A stretch of DNA of 8,207 nucleotides from DAOTXK01 sp034435395 (GCA_034435395.1 DAOTXK010000125.1:1-8207), one strand, 5' to 3'; positions 1-7,169 are shown, counted from the first letter of the stretch. Program-made: numbers and translations. The notes: generated by a model from the sequence alone, not told the origin.

Positions 1-1554
1 GTGCTGACCAAACCCTTCCCCTGCCCGGGAGAGTGCATCTTCTGCCCCAGCGATGTGCGGATGCCCAAAAGTTACGTCGCCCAGGAGCCGGGCGCGCTGC
101 GGGCGGCGCAGAACAGCTTCGACCCCTACCTGCAAGCCATCACCCGGCTGCGCACCTACCACCACAACGGCCACCCGGTCGATAAGGTGGAGATGATCGT
201 CCTGGGCGGCACGTGGTCTTTTTACCCGGAGAATTACCAGGTCTGGTTCATCAAGCGGCTGTTCGACGCGCTCAACGACTTCAGCCAGGGGCCGGACCAC
301 GCCGCCGCCCGCGCCGCCGAGGTCGAGGCCGCGCTGCGCCGGTCCTCGCCGTTCCACCCGGACCGCCACCCGCCGGAGGTGGCCCTCCACGGCGCGGACC
401 TGACCCGCACCTACAACCAGGTGGTCCAGGACATCTACCGCCAGGAGATGCGGCGCTCCGAGGACGCGGCGGCCATCGCCAGCGGACGGCGGGCGCGCCC
501 GCCGATCGACGAGTATGCGACCTGGGCGGAACTGGCGGATGCGCAGCGGATCAACGAGACGGCGGCCTGCCGCTGCGTGGGGCTGGTGGTGGAGACGCGG
601 CCCGATCACATCAGCGTGGAGGAAGTGCTGCGCATCCGGCGGCTGGGCTGCACCAAGGTCCAGATCGGCATCCAGAGCCTGGACGACGACGTGTTGCGAC
701 TCAACCGGCGCGGCCATGACGTGGCGGCCACCCGCCGGGCGATCCGGCTGCTGCGGCGGGCCGGGTTTAAGATTCACGCCCACTGGATGCCCAACCTCTA
801 CGGCTCCACGCCGGAAAAAGATATCGCCGATTACGAGCGGCTGTTCAGCGATCCCGACATCCGCCCGGACGAACTTAAGCTGTATCCCTGCTCGCTGATC
901 GAAAGCGCGGCCCTGATGGCGCACTACCAGGACGGCTCCTGGCGGCCCTACACCCATGAAGAGCTGTTGCACGTGCTGACCGAGTGTTTCCTGCGCACGC
1001 CGGAATACTGCCGCCTGACGCGGGTGGTGCGGGACATCCCCTCCACCGACATCGTGGACGGCAACCGGCTCACCAACTTCCGCCAGATCGTGGAGGCGGA
1101 ACTGGCCCGGCGGGGTCAACGCAGCCCGGACATCCGGGGCCGCGAGGTGCGGGGGCGTAAGATCGCTCCGGCGGATTTGCACCTGGACGAAATCCGGTTC
1201 GACGGCGGGGTGGCGGACGAGGTCTTCCTGCAATACATCACGGACAGGCGGGACATCGCCGCCTTTCTGCGGCTGTCGCTGCCGACCGGGCCGCCGCTGG
1301 TCGAGGAACTGGCGGGCGCGGCCATGATCCGCGAGGTGCACGTCTACGGGCAGTCGCTGGGCATTGGGGAAGAATCCGAGGGCCGGGCGCAGCACGCCGG
1401 GCTGGGCACGCAGCTGATCGCGCGGGCCGCGGCCATCGCGCGGGAGCGCGGCTTCCAGAAGCTGGCCGTGATCTCGTCGGTCGGCACGCGGGAGTACTAC
1501 CGCCGGCGCGGTTTTGCCGATGGGGCGCTGTACCAGATTCGAGAACTGGCTTGA
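1..1554 (+). CDS. elp3: Elp3-family tRNA uridine(34) acetyltransferase (radical SAM + GNAT), 5' partial
   Basis: Elp3 enzymes use a radical SAM centre and acetyl-CoA to add a carboxymethyl-type group to the wobble uridine of tRNA, in the cytoplasm. Seen here: a CX3CX2C cluster-binding motif at residues 8, 12 and 15 of the visible fragment (CPGECIFCP), followed by family landmarks such as RMPKSY, the LGGTWSFYPE block near residue 68, ETRPD near residue 199, and KVQIGIQSLDDDVL. A C-terminal GNAT domain occupies roughly residues 435-517, with an acetyl-CoA loop QHAGLGT at 464-470 and a terminal YYRRRGF at 499-505. The reading frame is open at the first base, and the GTG there sits where relatives have an internal valine just before the cysteine motif. 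The true start and the N-terminal tRNA-binding segment therefore lie upstream of the window. Family assignment is very secure; the exact modification made in this organism is inferred from the family. Confidence 0.95.
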   Translation: MLTKPFPCPGECIFCPSDVRMPKSYVAQEPGALRAAQNSFDPYLQAITRLRTYHHNGHPVDKVEMIVLGGTWSFYPENYQVWFIKRLFDALNDFSQGPDHAAARAAEVEAALRRSSPFHPDRHPPEVALHGADLTRTYNQVVQDIYRQEMRRSEDAAAIASGRRARPPIDEYATWAELADAQRINETAACRCVGLVVETRPDHISVEEVLRIRRLGCTKVQIGIQSLDDDVLRLNRRGHDVAATRRAIRLLRRAGFKIHAHWMPNLYGSTPEKDIADYERLFSDPDIRPDELKLYPCSLIESAALMAHYQDGSWRPYTHEELLHVLTECFLRTPEYCRLTRVVRDIPSTDIVDGNRLTNFRQIVEAELARRGQRSPDIRGREVRGRKIAPADLHLDEIRFDGGVADEVFLQYITDRRDIAAFLRLSLPTGPPLVEELAGAAMIREVHVYGQSLGIGEESEGRAQHAGLGTQLIARAAAIARERGFQKLAVISSVGTREYYRRRGFADGALYQIRELA

Positions 1555-1584
1555 ACCGTCGGGACAAGTGTCAGGAGGCTGCCT

Positions 1585-1980
1585 ATGGGCCGCCGCGTGA
1601 CCATCCTCAGCGGTCTGGCGACCGCGCTGATCTTGCTGGCTATGGTATTTGGCTGCGTGGAACAGCCGGACATGGGCCAGCTGCCTGCCCGCCCGTGCAC
1701 CGTCTCCGCCGACCGGGATGATGTGCCCGTCCGCGTCAGGCCGGGTTACGACAGCGCCGTGGGGCTGGCCCTGCCGGTCAGCCAAGCTTTCCCCGTCATC
1801 AACCAATGGCGCTTGGACGATGGTTCGAGGTGGTGGCAGCTGGACATACCGGGCGTTGAGCGGGCCTGGGTGACGCCGGAGGACGTTATCGCTACTGGCG
1901 ACTGTGATCGCGTGCCGACGCCAGCGCTGCCGCCGCTGGGGGTAGCGCCGCCCTGCTGCTCCGCCTCCCCCCGGCAGTAG
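1585..1980 (+). CDS. small predicted lipoprotein with one cysteine-framed SH3-like domain
   Basis: 131 residues. ATG 1585 is chosen because AGGAGG lies at 1573-1578, six bases upstream. The N-terminus has a short basic region (MGRR), a hydrophobic stretch at about 8-22 and a lipobox-like VFGC ending at Cys24. The phenylalanine at -2 is unusual, so lipidation is likely but not certain. Residues 38-107 look like a bacterial SH3 (SH3b) domain: VPVRVRPGYDSAV at the start, RWWQLD at 82-87, AWVTPEDV near the end, with cysteines just outside both ends (C38 and C107) that could form a disulfide. A proline-rich tail follows with adjacent cysteines C124-C125. It starts 30 nt after the Elp3 stop and probably shares its transcript, but nothing else links the functions. 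SH3b domains usually bind cell-wall or protein ligands; no specific ligand can be named. The same module occurs twice in the protein encoded at 6060-7109. Confidence 0.8.
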   Translation: MGRRVTILSGLATALILLAMVFGCVEQPDMGQLPARPCTVSADRDDVPVRVRPGYDSAVGLALPVSQAFPVINQWRLDDGSRWWQLDIPGVERAWVTPEDVIATGDCDRVPTPALPPLGVAPPCCSASPRQ

Positions 1981-2019
1981 ACCGCCACCAACGACTTATC
2001 TCCCCCCCTATCACAGCGC

Positions 2020-2047
2020 GCCGGGTGAGGCTCCCGGCATTTTCCTT
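2020..2047 (+). terminator. probable intrinsic terminator after the lipoprotein gene
   Basis: A perfect 6-bp GC stem, GCCGGG (2020-2025) with CCCGGC (2033-2038), closes a 7-nt loop and is followed by ATTTTCCTT. It lies 40 nt after the lipoprotein stop and before the carboxypeptidase gene. The stem is short and the T-tract interrupted, so termination may be partial. Confidence 0.5.
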
Positions 2048-2110
2048 GTCGTTTGCCCGCCTGTTGGGTAGGCTTTGGAGCGTTGGTCACGCATCCGCCA
2101 CCTGCACAGA

Positions 2111-2117
2111 GAAGAGG
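2111..2117 (+). promoter_or_regulatory. ribosome binding site fixing the carboxypeptidase start
   Basis: GAAGAGG sits five bases upstream of GTG 2123. It decides the start against the in-frame TTG at 2075, which would add 16 residues not matching the family and has no comparable site. Confidence 0.55.
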
Positions 2118-2122
2118 CAACC

Positions 2123-3623
<1,501 letters not shown>

Positions 3624-3625
<2 letters not shown>

Positions 3626-3667
3626 CCGCCACGGGGCCGGGGCGGCTCGCGACACGGGAGTCGCCCC
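3624..3667 (+). other. two overlapping GC-rich hairpins after the carboxypeptidase gene
   Basis: The stem AGCCGCC (3624-3630) with GGCGGCT (3641-3647) competes with a 9-bp stem, GGGGCGGCT (3639-3647) with AGTCGCCCC (3659-3667, one G-U pair). Both share 3641-3647, so only one can form. There is no T-tract, so this is not a standard intrinsic terminator, although it is the only structure between this gene and the next promoter. Confidence 0.35.
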
Positions 3668-3688
3668 TCCCCCAGAACCTTTCGGCTA

Positions 3689-3716
3689 CTGACAGCCTGG
3701 CCCGCCCGCTTATAAT
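3689..3716 (+). promoter_or_regulatory. sigma70-type promoter for the EEP gene pair
   Basis: A perfect TATAAT (-10) at 3711-3716 lies 16 bp downstream of CTGACA (-35, five of six matches) at 3689-3694. The expected transcription start, about 7 nt after the -10, falls at or next to ATG 3724, so the mRNA would have essentially no 5' leader. This also argues against ATG 3715, which overlaps the -10 hexamer. Confidence 0.7.
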
Positions 3717-3723
3717 GGGAGAC

Positions 3724-4770
3724 ATGAGCGACCGATCAACTTTCTGGCAGGGGCCGCCGCGCCGGCCCGTATCATCATGGCTGGCTCAGCTGGGGTGGGC
3801 CGCCGCCAACCTCTACGCCGCCGTCGTGGCCGCCTACCTGATCGGGCGGGCGTTGACCGGCGACCGGCTGTGGCCGGTGGCGCTGCTGAGCCATGTCGCC
3901 CACGGGCTGCTGCTGCCCACGCTGGTCGTCCTGCCGCTGGGATGGTGGTGGCGGCGTTATGTCACGGCGGCTGTGTGCGCCGCTGGCGCGGTCGCCTTCC
4001 TCTGGTGGTACGGGGCGCTGTTCCTGCCCCAGGCCGCGCCGCCGCCCGCCGCCCGCGCCCTGACCGTGCTCAGCGTCAACGTGCAGGCCGCCAGCACGTC
4101 GCCGGAAACGTTGATCGGCCTGATCCGCGCCGCCGACGCCGATATTGTGGGCATTCAGGAGCTGTCCCCGGCGCAGGCCGCCGCCCTGGATCGCGAGCTG
4201 GCCGATCAATACCCCTACCAGCGGCTGCACGGCATCGGCATTCCGGGGGAAGGGCTGCTCAGCCGCTACCCGATTGTGGACAGCGACACCTTTTACCTCC
4301 AGGCACGGGCTTTGACCCACATCCGGGCCACGCTGGACGTGGACGGCACGCCGCTGACCGTGATCACGGCCCACCCACCGCCAATGGGCGGGCATAACGG
4401 CGGCTTCGGCGCGCATCCTGCCGCCGGCGACGAGATCGCGGCGCTGGTCGCCATGGCGGCCGCCGGCGGGCCGGCCATCCTGCTGGGCGACTTCAACACC
4501 GGCGACCAGACCGCCCTCTACCGGCTGCTGGTCGACGCCGGGCTGGTTGACGCCTTCCGGGCGGCGGGTTGGGGCTTCGGCCTGACATGGCCCGCCGCGC
4601 CGGTGGGGGGCTTCCATCTCCCGCCGCTGGTGCGCATCGACTACGTCTTCCATACGCCCCACTTTTATCCCCGGCGCGCCTGGGTGGGACCGGCCATCGG
4701 CTCCGATCATCTGCCGGTGCTGGCCGAGCTGGCCTGGATAGCCGGCGCATCCCCGGAGGCCGGGCGATGA
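3724..4770 (+). CDS. membrane-anchored endonuclease/exonuclease/phosphatase (EEP) family protein, copy 1
   Basis: 348 residues. Three hydrophobic segments at about 22-42, 52-72 and 80-100 anchor the protein, and an EEP hydrolase domain spans about 112-340. Catalytic landmarks are all visible: SVNVQ with Asn119, the metal ligand Glu146 in IVGIQEL, LLSRYPIV at 178-185, His217 in ITAHP, GDFN at 255-258, RIDYVF with Asp306, and GSDHLPV with Asp328-His329. EEP enzymes cleave phosphodiesters or phosphomonoesters in a metal-dependent way, on DNA, RNA, phosphoinositides or phospholipids. The substrate cannot be read from sequence, although the membrane anchor makes a surface or lipid-linked substrate plausible. 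ATG 3724 is preferred over ATG 3715 because of promoter spacing; no ribosome binding site at a useful distance is seen, consistent with a leaderless mRNA. Its TGA overlaps the start of the second EEP copy. Confidence 0.88.
   Translation: MSDRSTFWQGPPRRPVSSWLAQLGWAAANLYAAVVAAYLIGRALTGDRLWPVALLSHVAHGLLLPTLVVLPLGWWWRRYVTAAVCAAGAVAFLWWYGALFLPQAAPPPAARALTVLSVNVQAASTSPETLIGLIRAADADIVGIQELSPAQAAALDRELADQYPYQRLHGIGIPGEGLLSRYPIVDSDTFYLQARALTHIRATLDVDGTPLTVITAHPPPMGGHNGGFGAHPAAGDEIAALVAMAAAGGPAILLGDFNTGDQTALYRLLVDAGLVDAFRAAGWGFGLTWPAAPVGGFHLPPLVRIDYVFHTPHFYPRRAWVGPAIGSDHLPVLAELAWIAGASPEAGR
4633..4737 (+). repeat. 105-bp near-identical direct repeat, unit 1 (inside EEP copy 1)
   Basis: Matches 5654-5758 at an offset of 1021 with four mismatches by eye, including an uninterrupted 47-bp identical run (4660-4706) and a 27-bp one (4711-4737). 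It encodes RIDYVF through the final LAELAW of the EEP domain. Confidence 0.85.
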
Positions 4771-5519
4771 GCGCGCCCCAACCGGTCGAACAACGGCGGC
4801 CCACCCGCCGTCTGATCGCGCGGCTGGCCGCCGCCCTGCTGGACCTTTATGCGGCGCTGCTGGTCATCTACCTGCTGCTGCGGCTGGCGGTCGGGGACGC
4901 TTTCGTCCCGGTGGCGCTGGCCAGCCAGGCCATCCACCTGCTGCTGATGCCCACCTGGGTGGCCTTTCCGCTGGCGCTTGGGCTGCGCCGCTGGCCGACC
5001 GCCGCCGCCCTGGGGCTGCACGTGGCCGTTTTCCTGGCGCTGTTCGGGCCGCTGCTCGCTCCCAAAACAAGCGCCCCGCCGGATGAGACCGCGCCCGTCC
5101 TGACCGTGATGGCGCTCAACGTGGAAGGCGGCCGGCACACCACGCCGGAAACGCTGGCCGCCGCCCTGCGCGGGTCGGGGGCCGATATTGTCGGACTGGT
5201 GGAATTCAGCGGCGCGCTCATCCCGGCACTGGCGCAAGACCTGCCCGGCGATTTCCCCTACCTGGCTCTCGACGCCGTGCCGGGCAAGGGACTGCTGAGC
5301 CGCTACCCGATTGTGGCCGTGGAGGAACTGGACCTCTCCAACTGGCATGTGCCGACGCTCCTGGCCACCCTGGAAGTGGCTGGCTCGCCGTTGCGGGTGA
5401 TCGTGACCCACGTCGCGCCGAGGGGCTTTGGCCCGGACGCCGAGGGCGAGATCGCGGCGCTGGCGGCGTTAACCACCGCCGCTGGCCCCGGCATCCTGCT
5501 CTGGGCGACTTCAACATGA
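4767..5519 (+). CDS. membrane-anchored EEP family protein, copy 2, N-terminal part (interrupted by frameshift)
   Basis: A tandem paralogue of the preceding gene. ATG 4767 overlaps its stop as ATGA, with GGAGG at 4755-4759 seven bases upstream, so translation is probably coupled. Hydrophobic segments lie at about 22-42, 46-70 and 78-98. The EEP domain begins at about residue 111 with ALNVEGG (Asn118), IVGLVEF (Glu146, replacing the IQE of copy 1), LLSRYPIV and VTHVAP (His215). After GPGILL (residue 245) the frame runs into WATST and TGA 5517-5519, exactly where GDFN should follow; the missing part continues in another frame to 5779. Read as printed, the 250-residue product lacks the GDFN and SDH metal ligands and should be inactive alone. 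Compared with copy 1, two extra bases (CT, around 5499-5502) explain the break. It is either a recent pseudogene, a sequencing or assembly error, or less likely a recoded gene. Confidence 0.75.
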   Translation: MSAPQPVEQRRPTRRLIARLAAALLDLYAALLVIYLLLRLAVGDAFVPVALASQAIHLLLMPTWVAFPLALGLRRWPTAAALGLHVAVFLALFGPLLAPKTSAPPDETAPVLTVMALNVEGGRHTTPETLAAALRGSGADIVGLVEFSGALIPALAQDLPGDFPYLALDAVPGKGLLSRYPIVAVEELDLSNWHVPTLLATLEVAGSPLRVIVTHVAPRGFGPDAEGEIAALAALTTAAGPGILLWATST

Positions 5520-5779
5520 CCGACCAGAGTGAGAATTACGCCCGGCTGGTTCATGCGGGTCTGACGGATGCCTTCCGGGCGGCAGGGCAGGGCTTCGGCT
5601 TCACCTGGCCAGCCACCCTGCACGACGCCTACCTTTCCCCGCCGCCGCTGGCCCGCATCGACTACATCTTCCATACGCCGCACTTTTATCCCCGGCGCGC
5701 CTGGGTGGGACCGGCCATCGGCTCCGACCACCTGCCGGTGCTGGCCGAGCTGGCCTGGGTGAGCAGGGGAGAAGAATGA
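5516..5779 (+). CDS. EEP family protein copy 2, C-terminal part in shifted frame
   Basis: The frame carrying the rest of copy 2. The homologous reading begins upstream of the ATG, at 5504, with GDFN, continues through ATG 5516 (MTDQSENYARL), and holds FRAAGQGFGFTWP, RIDYIFHTPHF and the terminal GSDHLPV with its Asp-His pair. From ATG 5516 it is 87 residues; joined to the upstream part the full protein would be about 336, matching copy 1. ATG 5516 overlaps the upstream TGA (ATGA), so re-initiation is conceivable, but that product would lack GDFN and all earlier catalytic residues. The last ~105 bp of homology (5654-5758) is almost identical in DNA to copy 1. I read this as the broken end of one gene, not a separate functional protein. 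Confidence 0.65.
   Translation: MTDQSENYARLVHAGLTDAFRAAGQGFGFTWPATLHDAYLSPPPLARIDYIFHTPHFYPRRAWVGPAIGSDHLPVLAELAWVSRGEE
5654..5758 (+). repeat. 105-bp near-identical direct repeat, unit 2 (inside EEP copy 2)
   Basis: Partner of 4633-4737. Three of the four differences are synonymous; the fourth changes Val to Ile in RIDY(V/I)F. The two genes are clearly more diverged elsewhere, notably in the membrane segments. Confidence 0.85.
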
Positions 5780-5781
5780 AC

Positions 5782-5836
5782 ATCGGCGGCGTCTGCCGCC
5801 AGCCGCGCCAGGCCCGCCGATCTTCTACCCCTTTTT
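5782..5836 (+). terminator. probable terminator after the EEP pair
   Basis: The 8-bp stem ATCGGCGG (5782-5789) with CCGCCGAT (5814-5821) runs directly into TCTTCT, and CTTTTT follows at 5831-5836. A competing smaller hairpin, GGCGGC (5785-5790) with GCCGCC (5795-5800) and loop GTCT, shares its left arm. It starts 3 nt after the stop at 5779. The T-rich part is interrupted, hence moderate confidence. Confidence 0.45.
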
Positions 5837-5843
5837 ATGACCC
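5829..5843 (+). repeat. 15-bp direct repeat, copy 1
   Basis: CCCTTTTTATGACCC, repeated exactly at 6001-6015, 172 bp downstream; flanking bases differ on both sides. The two copies bracket the hairpin-rich intergenic segment. Confidence 0.8.
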
Positions 5844-5977
5844 AGGGCAGCGGCCTTCCGTCTGCTCAGCCACCGGGAAGCCCCCTCAAAGGGCTGAGCG
5901 GCCCTGCTAAAGCACCTTCAGTGCGCTTACCCATCCGTCCAGCCTGATGCTCAAAGCATCAGGCGACGCAGGCCGCT
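5843..5977 (+). other. gene-free segment with nested hairpins, candidate structured RNA or DNA element
   Basis: No credible coding frame. A perfect 10-bp stem GCCTGATGCT (5942-5951) with AGCATCAGGC (5955-5964) has a CAA loop and no T-tract on either strand. It is enclosed by a long-range stem, AGCGGCC+TGC (5897-5907, one bulged C at 5904) with GCAGGCCGCT (5968-5977). A small hairpin, GCAC (5912-5915) with GTGC (5921-5924), lies on the other side, giving a possible three-way junction. Upstream, GCTCAGCC (5864-5871) can pair with GGCTGAGC (5892-5899), which overlaps and so competes with the long-range stem; CAGGGC (5843-5848) with GCCCTG (5901-5906) would extend this alternative. No known RNA family is recognised. 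Confidence 0.4.
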
Positions 5978-6000
5978 GAACAACATCCCCTATGCAATCG

Positions 6001-6015
6001 CCCTTTTTATGACCC
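6001..6015 (+). repeat. 15-bp direct repeat, copy 2
   Basis: Exact second copy of the motif at 5829-5843. Its internal ATG (6009) opens the frame of the following gene but lacks a ribosome binding site and lies upstream of the promoter, so it is unlikely to be the start. Confidence 0.8.
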
Positions 6016-6023
6016 GTCTCTGT

Positions 6024-6052
6024 TTGACTTACGCCCCGAAACCCCGTAAGAT
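6024..6052 (+). promoter_or_regulatory. sigma70-type promoter for the SH3-domain membrane protein
   Basis: TTGACT (-35, five of six matches) at 6024-6029 and TAAGAT (-10, four of six) at 6047-6052 with the ideal 17-bp spacer. Seven bases separate the -10 from ATG 6060, the same distance as at the EEP promoter, again predicting a leaderless mRNA. Confidence 0.55.
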
Positions 6053-6059
6053 CGGCCTC

Positions 6060-7109
6060 ATGGCGGACCCAAACATCCACATCGATCAACGGGCCGAAGG
6101 CTCCAGCGGCGTCACGCAGATCGGCGTGCAGTACACGGGCGGCGTGCATCATCATTACGCGCCCGGCAGCGAGCCGCCCCGGACCACCGTGACCCTGGAA
6201 CTGGCCCAGGAGCAGGTGGACATCAGCCGGCTGGTGGCGCTCATCGCCGGCCTGGCCCAGGCCGGGGTGCAGGACATCAAACTGGTGGGCGTGCGGCTGG
6301 GCAGCCTGTTCGTCACCCTGGATATGCCCACTCCTGCGGCCCGCCGGTTGGGCGACCTGGCGGTTCGCCAGCCGGAGCTGTTCGCCGAGTTTGCCCTGGT
6401 CAGCATCAGCATAGACCTGCCGCCACCCCCGGCAGCCCCACCGGGCCGTCCACCGGACCGTCCCCGTCCGCCCCGCGCCACCCCATCGCCGTGGAAGGCG
6501 CTGGTGTCGTTGCTGCGGCGGCTGCTGCAACTGATCGCCATTGTTGTGGCCGGGGGCGCTATCATCATCGTCATCTCCATCATCAACCAGCCTTCCGAGC
6601 CGCGTCCGCCAGCGGTATCTCCCTGCCGCGCCGTGTCCACCGACGGCCAGCGGCCCATTTTTGCTGCCCCCCTGCCCCGCCAGATAGCCATCGCAGAATT
6701 GGGCGACGGCGACGGGCTGGCAGTCACCGGGCGGCTGGCGGACGGGACCTGGTGGCAGGTGGCGTTTGACGGCCAGCAGGGATGGGTCCGGGGACCTGAC
6801 ATCCGATTGACGGGCGACTGCGGCGAAGTCCCGGTCATTGCGCCGCCCGGCGAGCCTGGCCAAATCGAGCCTGGGCCGCGCCCGGAAGCCTGTATCGGCC
6901 ATGTAACCGGGGAAGGCGACCCGGAGCGGCCCGCCGGGGCCGTCTATGCCGAACCAGCCTACGGGGCCGGGATCGTCATCCAACTGCCGGAGAACACCAC
7001 GGTCCGGCTCCTGGACGCCATCGACGGTGGCTGGTGGCGAATCTTCAGCGAGACGGCTGACGTGGAGGGCTGGATGCATCAGAGCACCCTTGTCATCGAG
7101 TGCGAGTGA
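6060..7109 (+). CDS. single-pass membrane protein with N-terminal alpha/beta-like domain and two cysteine-framed SH3-like domains
   Basis: 349 residues from ATG 6060; the in-frame ATG 6009 would add 17 residues but precedes the promoter. Segments in order: a Gly/His-rich N-terminus (GVTQIGVQYTGGVHHHYAPG, 17-36); a probable alpha/beta domain at about 42-120 with alternating strands and helices (VTLELA, ISRLVALIAGLAQAG, IKLVGVRLGSLFVTLDMP, SISIDL); a Pro/Arg-rich linker at 121-143; one transmembrane helix at about 156-175 preceded by LLRR, which suggests the N-terminus is inside; then two SH3-like domains outside, bounded by C189/C254 and C278/C348 and containing TWWQVAF...GWV and GWWRIFS...GWM. 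The layout suggests a bitopic receptor linking a wall or surface signal to a cytoplasmic partner, but that role is inference. The alpha/beta part resembles small adaptor-like domains in bacterial signalling proteins; I cannot name its family. A strong terminator follows. Confidence 0.8.
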   Translation: MADPNIHIDQRAEGSSGVTQIGVQYTGGVHHHYAPGSEPPRTTVTLELAQEQVDISRLVALIAGLAQAGVQDIKLVGVRLGSLFVTLDMPTPAARRLGDLAVRQPELFAEFALVSISIDLPPPPAAPPGRPPDRPRPPRATPSPWKALVSLLRRLLQLIAIVVAGGAIIIVISIINQPSEPRPPAVSPCRAVSTDGQRPIFAAPLPRQIAIAELGDGDGLAVTGRLADGTWWQVAFDGQQGWVRGPDIRLTGDCGEVPVIAPPGEPGQIEPGPRPEACIGHVTGEGDPERPAGAVYAEPAYGAGIVIQLPENTTVRLLDAIDGGWWRIFSETADVEGWMHQSTLVIECE

Positions 7110-7169
7110 CTCTCTTTTTTCTCCGCTTCAGTCAGGGCCACCCGGCCATCCCACCTGACAACGACATCC

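Noticed and set aside
1..3. GTG at the first base as the real Elp3 start
   Set aside because: It falls immediately before the radical SAM cysteines, where family members have an internal valine, so the N-terminal region is cut off by the window edge.
2046..2074. Possible promoter TTGTCG / TAGGCT before the carboxypeptidase gene
   Set aside because: The 17-bp spacing is good, but the hexamers match consensus at only four and three of six positions, and TTGTCG overlaps the preceding terminator tract. Too weak to list as a feature.
3775..4710. Long open frames on the - strand opposite the EEP genes (also 4707-5411)
   Set aside because: Both are shadows of the EEP coding frames. They resemble each other only because the + strand genes are paralogues.
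5497..5519. Programmed ribosomal frameshift in EEP copy 2
   Set aside because: No X XXY YYZ heptamer is present at the junction, and a two-base difference from the tandem copy explains the shift more simply as mutation or sequence error.
5942..5964. Perfect 10-bp hairpin as an intrinsic terminator
   Set aside because: Neither strand has a T-tract after the stem; it is reported instead as part of a candidate structured element.
6009..6011. ATG 6009 as the start of the SH3-domain membrane protein
   Set aside because: It lies upstream of the -35/-10 pair, inside the 15-bp repeat, and has no ribosome binding site; ATG 6060 fits the promoter spacing.
5907..7079. 390-residue - strand frame that also covers the intergenic hairpins
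   Set aside because: It is antisense to the SH3-domain gene, with Asp/Gly/Gln-rich shadow composition and no domain; the + strand frame shows SH3-like domains and a membrane helix.
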